Shown here piece after piece: positions 1 through 11,532 of a stretch of DNA of 17,671 bases. Position 1 is the first letter of the stretch, and every line of letters begins with the position of its first letter. The translations under genes and the position numbers were made by a program. The notes below the pieces were generated by a model, which had not been told where the DNA came from, did no database searches, and was given only the letters and a program-made list of their open reading frames with translations. Origin of the DNA: Ephemerocybe angulata (taxonomy: Eukaryota; Basidiomycota; Agaricomycetes; Agaricales; Psathyrellaceae); NCBI GenBank assembly GCA_013368325.1, contig JAACJK010000051.1, positions 1-17,671 on the forward strand. Reading direction: 5' to 3'.

Positions 1-3000
1 CTGTACGTTTATTCTCTCTACACTCCCTGATTCGAGATCTCTTATTGTGGTATCATTAGATGGAACAATTTAGCAGGGAGTGCTTGGAAAGTGACAACGA
101 AGTATACACCCATGGCCAACAAGCCCTCAAGTCGACAGGGGAAAACTCCATGGAGCAGGTCTACGACCGTGCTGCCAAGCTAGTTCAGAGGACGCTTGAC
201 GTCGAGGGCGTAATCGTGCTGGACGTGTCGCACTGCGAAGTATTGGAGAACATGAGCGCGGAAGGGCGTGTTTCTGTCATCGTCCACCATGGAGACGTAG
301 AGAGCCCAACGGAGACCAGACAGATCTCGCAGGAGGAATATCACAAGTTCAATCGTTTCTTCGAGAAGCATCCGGACGGGAGAATTTTGGAGGGGATTCT
401 GCCGCATCTGTTTAGGCCTTATATGCCGACGCATATTCGGTATGCTTTAAGTGAGTGGACGCATTCCTTGAGGCGAAATATTTTGGGCTGACTTGGGACG
501 GGGATCCTTCAGCGGTGCCAATTTTCAACATAGATAAGCGACCGTTTGCTCTCATATGTGCTTACAACACCAACGATCACTCAAAACGCTTCGTAAGTTG
601 AATCTACTACTCTCGTTGTTCTGACTTATCCGTTGCGCAATTAGCTCGAAGGACACGAATTGTCGTATTTGCGTGCCATTGGTACGCGTCGTTTAAATAA
701 TTTTCGGCTTGGATGGCATGCTCACGTTTGCGCAAGGTGTTATCATTCTATCGGCTGTCTTGAAACGGAGGATGATTTTAGCTGACAAGGCCAAGAGTCT
801 CTTCATATCGAAGTGAGTGGAATTGCCATATACCCTTTGGACGTTCTGGGATACTGACGAGCGTCCTAGTATCTCCCATGAACTTCGGACACCCCTCCAT
901 GGAGTATGCTATGTGCTATGCTTCCGTATCGCAGTGCACTGATTATTATTTTGTCCAGATTCTTGCTGCTGCCGAACTACTCAGCGACAGCCCGCTCACG
1001 CATTCGCAAATGTCGTTCATCCAGACTGTGCAGGCGTGTGGAACGTCGCTCGTGGAGACGGTGAACCACGTCCTGGATTTCACAAAGCTCAGTGGAAACA
1101 CAAAAGCGGGTGGTGCAGAGAAAGTCATCGTACCTACGATGACTGACTTGATGCAGCTTATCGAGGATGCTATTGATGGGAGCTGGATTGGACATCGCGC
1201 TCGGACGGCTATCATGGGCGATTCAATGATTGGGAGTGTCTACTCTCCACCGAGCGATGATGACTTGTCACCAAGTCCGAAGCCACAATACCATGTCGAG
1301 ACTGTCATCGATATTGGGTATCGTGAAATGGTAGGGGATACTTTTTTATGTGGTTTCGACCGCACATATGCTAATAGAATGACCGTAGGGATGGTTACTC
1401 AATTTCGAGAAGGGTGGCATTCGCCGTGTCCTGATGAATCTTTTTGGTAACAGCCTAAAGTTCACGACGGATGGGTATGTCCATGTCCGCGCGCGCTCGC
1501 TGCCTCTAAACGCCGGACGATCCCCCGGGTAAGTGAGGGTAGAGCTTGCAGTGCAAGACACTGGAAAGGTATGCCTTAACATCACTTCTAGGCTTTAGGC
1601 TTAGCTGACTCCAATCTAGGGGATAAGTTCCTACTTCCAAAAGAATCTGCTCTTCCAGCCGTTCTCCCAAGAAAACCCTCTGCAAACTGGCACAGGCCTA
1701 GGTCTGGCCATTGTCAACAGCATCATCCGGTCGGAAAATGTGGATGGGAAACTCCGACGTTTTGAGCGAGGAGGGCAATGGAACAGAAATAAAGTTCAAC
1801 TTCCTGGCCGATGCCCCTAAAGATCCAGCACAGATCGCGCTATCTTCGCAAGAGGTCCAGCCATTCAGGATGGAAGATGGTTCACCACTTCCTACGGTTT
1901 CCCCTGCTGGGCTTTGATGACGCTCACCGAGGAGTTCAGCTCCTGCGGAAAGTCGTTCTTGGATACCTGCAGGACTGGTGGGCGTTCCCTGTCAACGAAG
2001 GCCCTGAGCTTGGGGATATCGTCGTGGTGAACGAGGACATTGCGCCGTTGATGGGAGCTGTGCAGAAGAGGGATGTTAGGCGGCCGTTCGTCATTCTTTG
2101 GGGAGCGAGGGGGACCCTACAATATTGGCAGTGACGAGTGAGTACGAGCAGATGGGTGGGTTCTGCAGGATTCTGTATAAGCCTGGAGGGCCGACGCGAC
2201 TGCGGGCCATCATGAAACTGTCGATCCACGCTTTGAAGATGGGCCATTATCAGTATCGTAAGACGTCGCCGCCGGTAAACATGATGCCCGGGTACGTCTC
2301 TCAAGCCAAGGGAGAGGCGGATCGATACAGCAGCGCGCATGGAGGAGGAATTCGGACGAGAGCTACAAGATTACGCAATCCAGCCAACACGTCCAAGTAT
2401 GGCTCGTGCGATCACGCTCAACCCACTTTCGAACTTGCGGACAAATCGTGCAGAGCGATGAAGCAGAGGCTAGTCCCAGTCCACCTGGAACACCTGTGGA
2501 TCCGGTTTTGGCTACCATACCGGTTGGATCTGGTGGGTCTTTGCTGAAGAGCGCTGTGAAGACGACCGCGCCGGAAGTCCAGCAACAAGAGCGCAGGCCG
2601 AGGGTTTTTGGTCGTGGAGATAATAGCCTCCTTCGAAACTTGTTGTGAGTTGCACCACATCGCTTCTTGCTGAGAGCTTGTGCTTACATGACATTTGGCG
2701 TTTTCTAGGGCAAAGTGGCTGGTTAAGAAGGTGAGCAACGGGCCTTGGACCGATATGGATAAAAGGTTTTCTTACTCTGGCGTTCGTATCCAGAATTATG
2801 ATTTCAAGGAAGCTGTTGACGGCCTGGAAGGGGTCAATATATTCCGAGAAGAGGGCCCGTTCGAGTGAGTTGCTAGCTCACATTGGATGACAGCACGCGA
2901 ATTTCCCCTAACAATTCATTTGCTACTACTAGCGTGGTCGTCATAGATCTCTCAATGCCAGTTCTAGACGGTAAGATAATCCCTCATCTACCTGCCTTCT

Positions 3001-3339
3001 AGTATATCTTGAGCTCACGTTGTATTTTGTTCTTTCCTCGCTGATAACAGGGGTGGCTGCTACAAAGCAGATGCGCAGGATCGAGAGTGAATCTGGATCT
3101 GTGACGCCGGAGTTGCCCAGGCCCACTAAAATCCTCGCTTTGACTGGGATGTCCTCGCTCGAGGATAAACGCAAAGCTTTTGATGGCTGGCGTAGATGGC
3201 TAGTGCGTTTGACTTGTCTTGGCTATCAGTTCCGCTGTTGGGTGTATCCCTTTGCTGACTTGAGCTCCCTTCTAGCCTCGTGAAGCCGGTCGCTTTCAAG
3301 ACATTGGAAGACATGTTCACCAAGCTTGGAATTTCATGA
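1..3339 (+). CDS. Hybrid histidine kinase (GAF-like, HisKA, HATPase, receiver), 5' truncated by the window edge
   Basis: This two-component sensor kinase should autophosphorylate on His and pass the phosphate to its own C-terminal receiver. The window opens at an intron (about 3-59), so the N-terminus is missing. Further introns read as 451-512, 593-644, 682-736, 813-869, 904-958, 1331-1388, 1569-1619, 2645-2708, 2731-2793, 2865-2932, 2971-3050 and 3203-3275. The region 60-800 resembles a GAF-type sensor (it contains VPIFNIDKRPFALICAYN). The H-box ISHELRTPLHG has its His codon at 877-879. The N-box is VLMNLFGNSLKFT, and the G-boxes are VQDTGKG and GTGLGLAI. The receiver has the phospho-acceptor Asp (VVIDLSMPVLDG) at 2946-2948 and LVKPV near the end; the stop is at 3337-3339. 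The frame is broken by TAA at 1530-1532 and by apparent indels near 1754, 1903, 2109-2113, 2340, 2457, 2605-2619 and 3185. These are probably sequence errors, but a decayed gene cannot be excluded. Signal and partners are unknown. Confidence 0.85.
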
Positions 3340-3905
3340 AACTGCTTCACTCCATCCCCATTGAATCGACACAGAATGCTCTCCTACTATCGTCCAAACA
3401 GTGCGAGCCGGACGATCATTCTTGCTTTAACCCATCTCTGTAGCGTACTAGTACTACTGACCGACTAAACCAAGCACCGCCTGTATTTTATATATCTGCC
3501 CTCCTACTCTTCGTATCACTCCATCTTATTACACCACCGCTGTATATCTAGCTTGCCATCGACGGACATGTTTTTCCTTTCCTTTGTCACGAGGCTCATG
3601 CTTGTCAGTCGATCACACTTCATATTGAATTGGTATCGATCCAGGATCCAACCTTGAGGCTGCTACATGTGGTAAGTGATTTACAAATCTTCCGCTTAGG
3701 CGGGAGTGTGTATTCTACGAGTTACATTGGTTCTTTCGTTGGCAGAAGTAGGGGGAATATATGCCAGCAAGATAGGCACGAGGGGGACCGACGGTACAGA
3801 CCGTCGGAGTGCCGCCATGCTTTTGGGTTAGTGCGTTTGATGCGCAACGGACGAAGGAGAGGGGGGTGGAAAAGAGTGAAAGTGAATTGCCATGCGACGG
3901 TGAAA
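3340..3905. other. Convergent intergenic region between histidine kinase and homocitrate synthase
   Basis: This 566-bp stretch lies between two converging genes and should hold both 3' untranslated regions. It has T-rich segments, for example around 3480-3500 (tgtattttatatatctg), which could serve 3'-end formation. I see no gene, RNA gene or mobile element. An open frame that starts at 3630 on the plus strand runs antisense into the homocitrate synthase gene and looks like a shadow. Confidence 0.5.
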
Positions 3906-5533
<1,628 letters not shown>

Positions 5534-5762
5534 GTCGGCCTTGTCGTGTGGACGGAGTCTCCGTTGGCGTGGGGGCACATTTTTGAGTGTGAGGGCAGGG
5601 GAGTGGGCGTTCGGTGAGTGTTCTAGTGAAGTGCAAATTTGTGAACCCGAGTCACTATAATTACTTGAAGCTTCGGCTTCTCCCGGTTGATCGGCCGACA
5701 ATCATTAATTACGTAATTGACTAGTAAGCGCCGACCGTGACTGCGCCAAGGCTGGCGGGCGG
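5534..5762 (-). promoter_or_regulatory. Short gap carrying the homocitrate synthase upstream region
   Basis: This 229-bp gap separates the VPS71 stop codon from the preferred LYS20 start; both genes are on the minus strand. It must hold the LYS20 promoter and the VPS71 3' UTR. No clear TATA box or named operator was recognised. Part of it is open in the LYS20 frame, so the true LYS20 start could be upstream, at 5701. Confidence 0.4.
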
Positions 5763-6427
5763 CTACAGAACTCGGCGCTCGCATCGGGTCTCGTTATGCA
5801 CGCCTTCGCAGTTTTGGTCGCAGTACCCCATCCCACACCGCCGGCACTGGTACGCTCCCAGATATCCGCACACCGAGCAGAGCAGCCGAGGGGGATAGGT
5901 GGGCGCTGGTGCAGCTGCAGTCAAATAGGAAGGCGTCAACCCGGCGATGTTCTGGGTTATAGTTAGATGTATTTGTATAGCACGAAAGATGGCACATACT
6001 GATTCCTCGAGCAGCGTCGCGAAATTCTTCCGATAGAGCAGCGCAGTCCGGACATTCATCGTCGATTTTTTGCCAGTGGCTGCTGGCGAGGTGCCAGGGA
6101 TAGTCACTTTGCGTTTGTCCGAGATTGTCTGTCTCGCCCTTCCCTTCGTATAGGTCCCTTCATCGTCCTGTTCCTGCCCAGGTCCCGGGGCACTTTCTGA
6201 ATAATTTGAATTCTATGGTTGGGTGGACGCTTAGATCACGCTGTGGGGAAATTTGGAGCCGGCGGACGCACCTCAAGCTCGTCTAGATGCCTCTTTGTTC
6301 GCTTGGCGATAACCTCCGGCGGCAGACCCTGCCAATTAGAGGCTGCCTGTCTCGCAACTGGGGAAGTCAGTACACTGTTGTACCAAAGATCTTCAATGTG
6401 CATACGTTTTGCTCGTTTTGGAGGCAT
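5763..6427 (-). CDS. VPS71: HIT-type zinc finger protein, SWR1-complex subunit (VPS71/SWC6/ZNHIT1 family)
   Basis: This family is a subunit of the SWR1 chromatin remodeller, which deposits histone variant H2A.Z in the nucleus. Three exons read on the minus strand as 6427-6272, 6212-6000 and 5951-5763, with introns of 59 and 48 nt. Every junction keeps frame, giving 185 codons including only the terminal stop. The N-terminus (MPPKRAKRMHIEDLWYNS) is basic. The C-terminal HIT finger is complete: LLCSVCGYLGAYQCRRCGM followed by GYCDQNCEGVHNETRCERRV and a final L, giving the Cys/His ligand pattern CxxC...CxxC...C...C...H...C. The assignment rests on this diagnostic finger at the extreme C-terminus and the small size. 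It is divergent from the fusion gene at 6678. It is the only multi-exon gene here with no apparent indel. Confidence 0.9.
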
Positions 6428-6677
6428 AACAGGTCATTGATGGTGTCGAGAACTGATCGGCCGAGTTGATGGGTGCTGTCGGCAACTGTTTACATTCGAC
6501 GAGCACGCCATTTGTGAGCAAACAGTACAAGTCGCCATATAGTCTCCATAATGGCCCGCAAACTTCTCGACACATCATCACCACCACCACTGACCTCCAA
6601 AACCTAGTCCATCTCTTCCATTCGCCATATAAAACTTTACAGGCATCGCCACCACCACCTCAACCGGAACCCCCATC
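6428..6677. promoter_or_regulatory. Divergent promoter region of VPS71 and the lyase-kinase fusion gene
   Basis: The 250 bp between the two start codons must drive transcription both ways. A TATA-like segment (ccatataaaac) lies near 6625-6635, about 45 bp upstream of the fusion-gene ATG at 6678; a similar ccatatag occurs near 6536. The stretch just before the ATG is rich in CA and CC (caccaccacc repeats), as is common in fungal 5' leaders. No named transcription-factor site was recognised with confidence. Confidence 0.5.
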
Positions 6678-8119
6678 ATGGCACCCAACCCGCACGATTT
6701 CAAGGATCGGCTGCATGACCTCCCCACACCCGAACCAGAATCCCCATTTCCGAGAGCAAGGAAACCGTATAGGTTCTCCACGCTATGCGCGACCGTCGAA
6801 AACCCAGATATGAAGGATCAGTACGGGAGTAGTTCCGTACCCATATACCAAACGGCCACTTTCAAGGGAGTCGGCAACGAATACGACTATACTCGCAGTG
6901 GAAACCCCACACGGACTCACCTTCGTACGTTCTTTACCCTTTAAATTTACGATGGCGTGCTAAAATGTCCAACAGAGCACCATCTTGCCAAGATCTCATC
7001 TGCTTCTCATGCCTTCACCGTTTCGTCCGGAATGGCGGCCCTTGACGTTATTTTGAGAATATTGAAGCCGGGAGACGAGGTTATCGCAGGCGACGACCTT
7101 TACGGCGGAACCAACCGACTGCTCACATACATCCGCAAGCACGTAGGCGTCGTCGTGCACCATGTCGATACCACCAATCCCGAAAACCTTCACGATTATA
7201 TCCATCCCACCAAGACGGCCATGGTCCTCCTCGAATCCCCAACCAACCCGCTTCTCAAAATCGTCGATCTCGCCACAATCAGCAAAGACGTGAAGGAGAT
7301 TGCTCCAGGTGCGGTGATCGTGGTGGATAACACCATGATGAGCCCCTACTTGCAGCGGCCGCTCGAACATGGTGCCGATATCGTCTACGACAGCGCTACA
7401 AAGTACCTCAGCGGACATCACGATCTCATGGCTGGAGTCGTCACCTGCAACAGAGACGACATTGCCCAGCAGATCGCCTTCACGATCAACTCTGTCCGGC
7501 AACGCCCTCACTCCCATCGACTCCTTCCTGCTCCTCCGTGGAATCAAGACCCTGGCCCTGCGTATGGATAGGCAGCAGCAGACGACGCAATTGGTTGCGG
7601 AATACCTGTGGAACCTAGGTTTCCACGTCAATTACCCGGGTTTACCTGACCACCCGCAGAGGGAGGTCCACCTGCGAATCGCGGATGGAAATGGAGCAGT
7701 ACTTAGTTTCGAGACTGGAAACAAGGAGTTGAGCGAGAAGATCGTTGCCGCCACTAGGCTCTGGGTATCAGTGTCAGCTTTGGGTGTGTGAACAGTCTCA
7801 TTAGTATGCCCTGTGTAATGTCGTGAGTACTCTTTACCTCTCGTCCATTGCAATTCGTTGATCAGTGCCCTTCAGACACGCCTCAATAGACGCAGCAACT
7901 CGTGCCGCCCGTGGACTTCCGGAAGACCTCATCCGTCTCTGTGTCGGAATTGAGGATCCCACTGACCTCCTTGACGACCTAGAGCACGCACTCTTGGATG
8001 CAGGTGCCATCGAACTGAACGCCGCACAGAACAAGCTGGTCCGGGTGCCCGATCCTGATGCCCTCAGCCGCGCAGTACACGACCTTGATCTGAATGGCGA
8101 CCAGGAACAGCTCGAGTGG
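6678..8119 (+). other. STR3: Module: cystathionine beta-lyase domain plus linker (STR3/metC-like)
   Basis: Cystathionine beta-lyase cleaves cystathionine to homocysteine, pyruvate and ammonia on the way to methionine. The domain shows VPIYQTATFKG, YDYTRSGNPTRTHLQ, SSGMAALDVILRILKPGDEV, VLLESPTNPLLKIVDL, VVDNTMMSPYLQRPLEHGAD and the PLP site SATKYLSGHHDLMAG, whose Lys codon is at 7401-7403. The 'SGHHDLMAG' form fits fungal beta-lyases better than gamma-lyases, which usually read GHSD, but the split is not certain. After frame repair near 7496 and 7763, it continues through GISVSFGCVNSLISMPCVMS and LPEDLIRLCVGIEDPTDLL to about 8000. A linker of roughly 35 residues, without similarity that I recognise, follows. 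Introns are 6925-6975 and 7823-7875. Confidence 0.88.
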
Positions 8120-10228
8120 TTTGTCAGTGCCCCTGGGAAGGTCATCTTGTTCGGAGAACACGCTGTTGTGCATGGAGTTGTGAGTACAATTCTCTTCTCG
8201 AGCTTTCTTTATTATACGTTGTGGGTGCTCAGGCACAGATGTTGCTGCCTCGAGGACGGCGGAGATGTCGTCATCAAGCTTGTTCAGAAGTGTCCGGTCA
8301 TTCAGAACGACTAAAAGCTAACTCGCCCGTCTAGACTGCCGTCGCAGCTTCTGTGGACCTTCGCTGCTATGGCCTCACGACGCCACGCACGGACAACAAA
8401 CTTTCTGTCCACTTCAGTGACATTGACAACTTCTATCACGAATGGGACATTCAAAACCTTCCATGGGACTCCGTACACCCATACCAGTTGGCGGCACGCA
8501 TCCCGAAGAACTTGATCAGAGGCTGGTTGAAGCTATCACATCGACCGCACTCGCTGAGTTGGGCGAGGACAAGAAGGCTGCTCGTGCCGCGTCGCTTGCA
8601 TTCCTGTACTTGTATATGGCCCTGGCCAAGGGGGATAGACGGTACGTCTTCCACCACATCGATTTCATTGCTTCTTGGATGAGGATACGAGAGGCACGAA
8701 CACCGCGACGTAACTCACCTCACCATCCCCGCACCGTCATTCCGTCCTTTTCTCTCTCCGCGGGATATGGGCATCCCTGTTATTATTGCACTGGATTGCT
8801 GACGATTGCGATTCTTATTATTCCAGGCCTGCTCTGAACTTCACCGCTCGGTCGACCTTGCCGGTTGGTGCCGGTCTAGGCTCGTCGGCGTCCTTCTCGA
8901 CATGCGCAGCAGCGGCGTTGTCGCTCGTGCACCGTCGCCTGACTCTACCCGCTCTGCCAGCCCCTAATGTGACGCACACATCTCACCAAGGGCGTCGCGC
9001 CCTTCCTCATAACATCGCTGAAGATGTCAACCGACTGGCCTTTATGGCCGAGAAGATCCTGCATGGAAATCCCAGTGGCGTTGACAACAGCGTATCTGTA
9101 TTTGGAGGCGCACTGGCGTACACGCGGGCTGGATTTGGAAGGGACGGCGGAATGGAAGGCATCCAGGGGTACGTTCCTTTTCCTTGATGTTCCGGCTGTC
9201 CAGTCTTCTGTTGGCTTGCTGCATCGCGGTTTGCCGAGGTTGGGTGGTTGGAGTGTGCATCCCCTTTGCATGTCCAAGAGTACTTATTAAATCTGTCTCC
9301 CAGATTCAAGTCGCTCAAGTTCCTCCTGACTAATTCGAAGGTACCTCGAGACACCAAGAAGCTTGTAGCAGGTGTTGGGGAGAAGAAAGCAAACGTGCGT
9401 TTGAATCGCTTTCTGATACTCCAAACCAGGACCACTGTGGTGGTGAACCTTGCTCATGCTTGAACGGAACATTTCTCACAGGAACCCGAGTTAGTGAATG
9501 GCATCCTCAAGTCTATTCAGAGTATCAGCGATGAGGCCAGGAGGGCCCTGGCGGATCCTGAGTTGCCGCGTGATGCGTTGTTATCTGCTCTGAACGTGAG
9601 TGGAATCTGGTTCGCATCCTCGTGTCCCCCTTTTCTGAACGTTATGCTTTGGACTGCTTCGTATGATATTAGGCCCTGATTGAGGAGAATCACGACCACC
9701 TGGTCACGCTGGGCGTATCGCATCCAGCACTCGAAACCATCCGGGAGAAAACGAAGAGTCCGTTTGGACTCAGCACCAAGCTCACAGGCGCGGGAGGGGG
9801 CGGGTGTGCAGTGACGCTTATTCCTGATGGTGAGTGCACGTTGTAGCGATTATGTCTTCGTAACGCTTGTGTGGAGCTCATTTACTGACCGTATGAATGA
9901 ATCAACAGACTTCAAGGACGAGGACTTGCAGAGCCTAATTGATGAATTGATCCGCCAAGACTACCAGCCCTATCTCACATCTGTAGGAGGAAGTGGTCTC
10001 GGGATCTTGTCGCCGTATCCAGAGCATCGAACCCGTGGATCTGATCCTCTGCCTCCGAGGCAGGACGTGGGCCAGGTTACTCCACCTGAGACGCCCAACC
10101 CTGAGATCGCAGAGGGATATGAGAAGCAGGCTGGGGTCTTCGATCCTTTACGTCCGCCGTTTGAGACCGCCGCGACGACGGACCTTCCTGGTTGGACTGC
10201 TGGGCTTGGCCGTTGGCTGTACGTCTAG
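6678..10228 (+). CDS. Cystathionine beta-lyase fused in frame to mevalonate kinase
   Basis: One gene model encodes two complete enzymes. Exons read as 6678-6924, 6976-7822, 7876-8179, 8335-8641, 8827-9168, 9304-9394, 9482-9595, 9673-9829 and 9909-10228, about 930 codons in total. The first part is a PLP enzyme of the Cys/Met-metabolism family and the second a GHMP kinase. Exon 7876-8179 carries both the lyase C-terminus (GLPEDLIRLCVGIEDPTDLL) and the first mevalonate kinase motif (FVSAPGKVILFGEHAVVHGV) in one frame. There is no stop, no intron and no in-frame ATG between them. Three apparent indels disturb the frame elsewhere: +C at 7496-7497, -G near 7763 and -C near 8481. None lies within the junction exon. 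If real, the product links homocysteine formation to sterol precursor synthesis. An unlikely alternative is two genes merged by several sequence errors. Confidence 0.82.
8120..10228 (+). other. ERG12: Module: mevalonate kinase domain (ERG12-like)
   Basis: Mevalonate kinase phosphorylates mevalonate with ATP in the pathway to isoprenoids and ergosterol. All GHMP-kinase landmarks are present: the N-terminal SAPGKVILFGEHAVVHGV, the ATP-binding loop LPVGAGLGSSASFSTCAAAA, HGNPSGVDNSVSVFGGALAY with the expected catalytic Asp, and the C-terminal KLTGAGGGGCAVTLIPD. Length (about 460 residues) is normal for a fungal enzyme, so the domain is complete. Introns are 8180-8334, 8642-8826, 9169-9303, 9395-9481, 9596-9672 and 9830-9908. 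An apparent one-base deletion near 8479-8482 shifts frame between DIQNLPWDSV and PIPVGGTHPEELDQRLVEA. The stop TAG is at 10226-10228. There is no ATG of its own in frame before the first motif. Confidence 0.93.
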
Positions 10229-11404
10229 GGTGGGGTGGGGTGCGCTATAATTGGACTTTCTGTACGAGACGCGGGGAGGAGAGCGGCCGGCTGGCTCTGG
10301 TTGTTGGCCGCTGGGCTGGGTTGAGCGAGATCTAATCGATAATCTGCCGGGATGAGGATGACGAGGGGCTGGATGTAGTAATTGTGCTGTATTGTTTGTA
10401 TTCCTAGTAGCTATCGCGTGAGCTGCATACCGTATAGTGGTTCTGCAACTCAGTTGAAGGTGCACCAGATCGACGCGGACAGGAAGCCAAAGGTAGTCGT
10501 CGAGCTCCCGTGGCCATGGAGTATACGTGCTCGGGATCGTTGTAGGGTCTGTAGCTATGGCCTATATGCTCGTTTTTTGAGCTGATGGTGGTAGGAGGGA
10601 GGAATATAGCCTGCCGTCTCTGCGAAGGCCAGTTCGCGCTGAGCGCTAAAATAGGAGCACGGGCGCTTGTGCGTTGTTAAGCGAGATCGAATGCACTTTC
10701 ATGGACCCTTTAGGACGCAAACTCTGAACGGACAGGCAGAAGAATCTTCTCGAGAGCTTCAGACCTTCGAATAATGGTCAAGAATAAATTACGTTCGTAT
10801 TCTCCCTCGGTGACAGTTCATCTGGTCATAGGAAGAATTCAAGGCGCCCGTCGCTTGTTCCTTGGCGCGAGGCCCTGTCCTTTGAATTTATCAGTTTGAG
10901 GCTTCAGCCACGGGAACATTCCAAGTACGCCGGACCACCACTTCCATAGACCAGGTACCCTTTACGTCACTTTCTTGAGATCGGGAATTAGAGATCTAAA
11001 GAGGTGCACTGTCCTTCTTTCAGGAGGATCTGCAAGCTTATCTTTAACAGACGCGACTCAATCATTCCCAAGCTGTTGAACGACAGAATCCATAGAAATC
11101 CTCTGAAAGGAATAGAATTATAAGGGCTGTCTGAGAAACCTGGATAGGTAGGGTGGTGGCGTGCGGCCCAGAAATCCGAGATAAATACATGTAAGAATAC
11201 AAAAGGAGAACCTGCCAATATGGCTGAAGGATCATCTGCGCTGCGGTGTCTAACTAACACCAATAAACTGTTTGCTACCCCGAAAGTATATCCTGCGCTG
11301 GGTATCCACAACATAAGACTATCGATACATATTAGAGGAACCCGTTCCAAAAAGAGAGAATTCCTTCATTTGTGTTTGTGTCGTGTTCCGGGTGGTTCAT
11401 GTTT
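10229..11404. other. Intergenic region between the fusion gene and the transposon
   Basis: This 1.2 kb holds the 3' UTR of the fusion gene and DNA up to the proposed left end of the transposon. I found no convincing gene, tRNA (no plausible A box plus B box pair) or repeat. A 120-codon open frame on the minus strand (10988-11350) is hydrophobic in places, but it has no recognisable family and no supporting context, so it is not called. Confidence 0.45.
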
Positions 11405-11532
11405 TTGCGTTGCGTTGCGGTAGCTTGCGTTGATGGCCTTGCGGTATATAACACGCAAGTTACCGCAAATGCCTTGATTGCCGCAAGATTTTCGGTATTT
11501 GCGGTGACTTGCGTGAGGTTGCGTGTTTTGCG
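11405..11532. repeat. Left terminal CGCAA/TTGCG motif array
   Basis: Twelve copies of TTGCG or its complement occur in about 128 bp. Five TTGCG lie at 11405-11443, three CGCAA at 11454-11486, and four TTGCG at 11499-11532. Many are extended to ttgcggt or cttgcgt. The matching array at the right end is in the opposite orientation. The likely role, inferred, is as terminal and subterminal binding sites for the transposase. Confidence 0.75.
11452..11515. repeat. 19-bp inverted repeat (potential hairpin) within the left array
   Basis: The arm 11452-11470 (cacgcaagttaccgcaaat) pairs with 11497-11515 with one mismatch in 19 positions, separated by a 26-bp loop that itself contains another CGCAA. 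Each arm contains two motif copies. This could be a paired transposase site or a cruciform-forming structure. Confidence 0.75.

Noticed and set aside
1754..1755. Programmed ribosomal frameshifting as an explanation for the frame changes
   Set aside because: There are many shifts in both directions, without slippery heptamers, in unrelated genes; sequence error explains them better.
6996..7631. 211-codon open frame on the minus strand
   Set aside because: It is antisense to the lyase exon with the PLP site and reflects GC-rich codon use; it has no recognisable motif.
8094..8096. ATG as an independent start for mevalonate kinase
   Set aside because: It is out of frame with the kinase motif FVSAPGKV and opens a short unrelated frame.
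10988..11350. 120-codon minus-strand open frame that could be a small gene
   Set aside because: It has no family match that I recognise, no supporting splice or promoter context, and stretches into the outer transposon end.
10229..11404. tRNA or other structured RNA gene
   Set aside because: No paired A-box and B-box signals or cloverleaf-compatible arms were found by eye.
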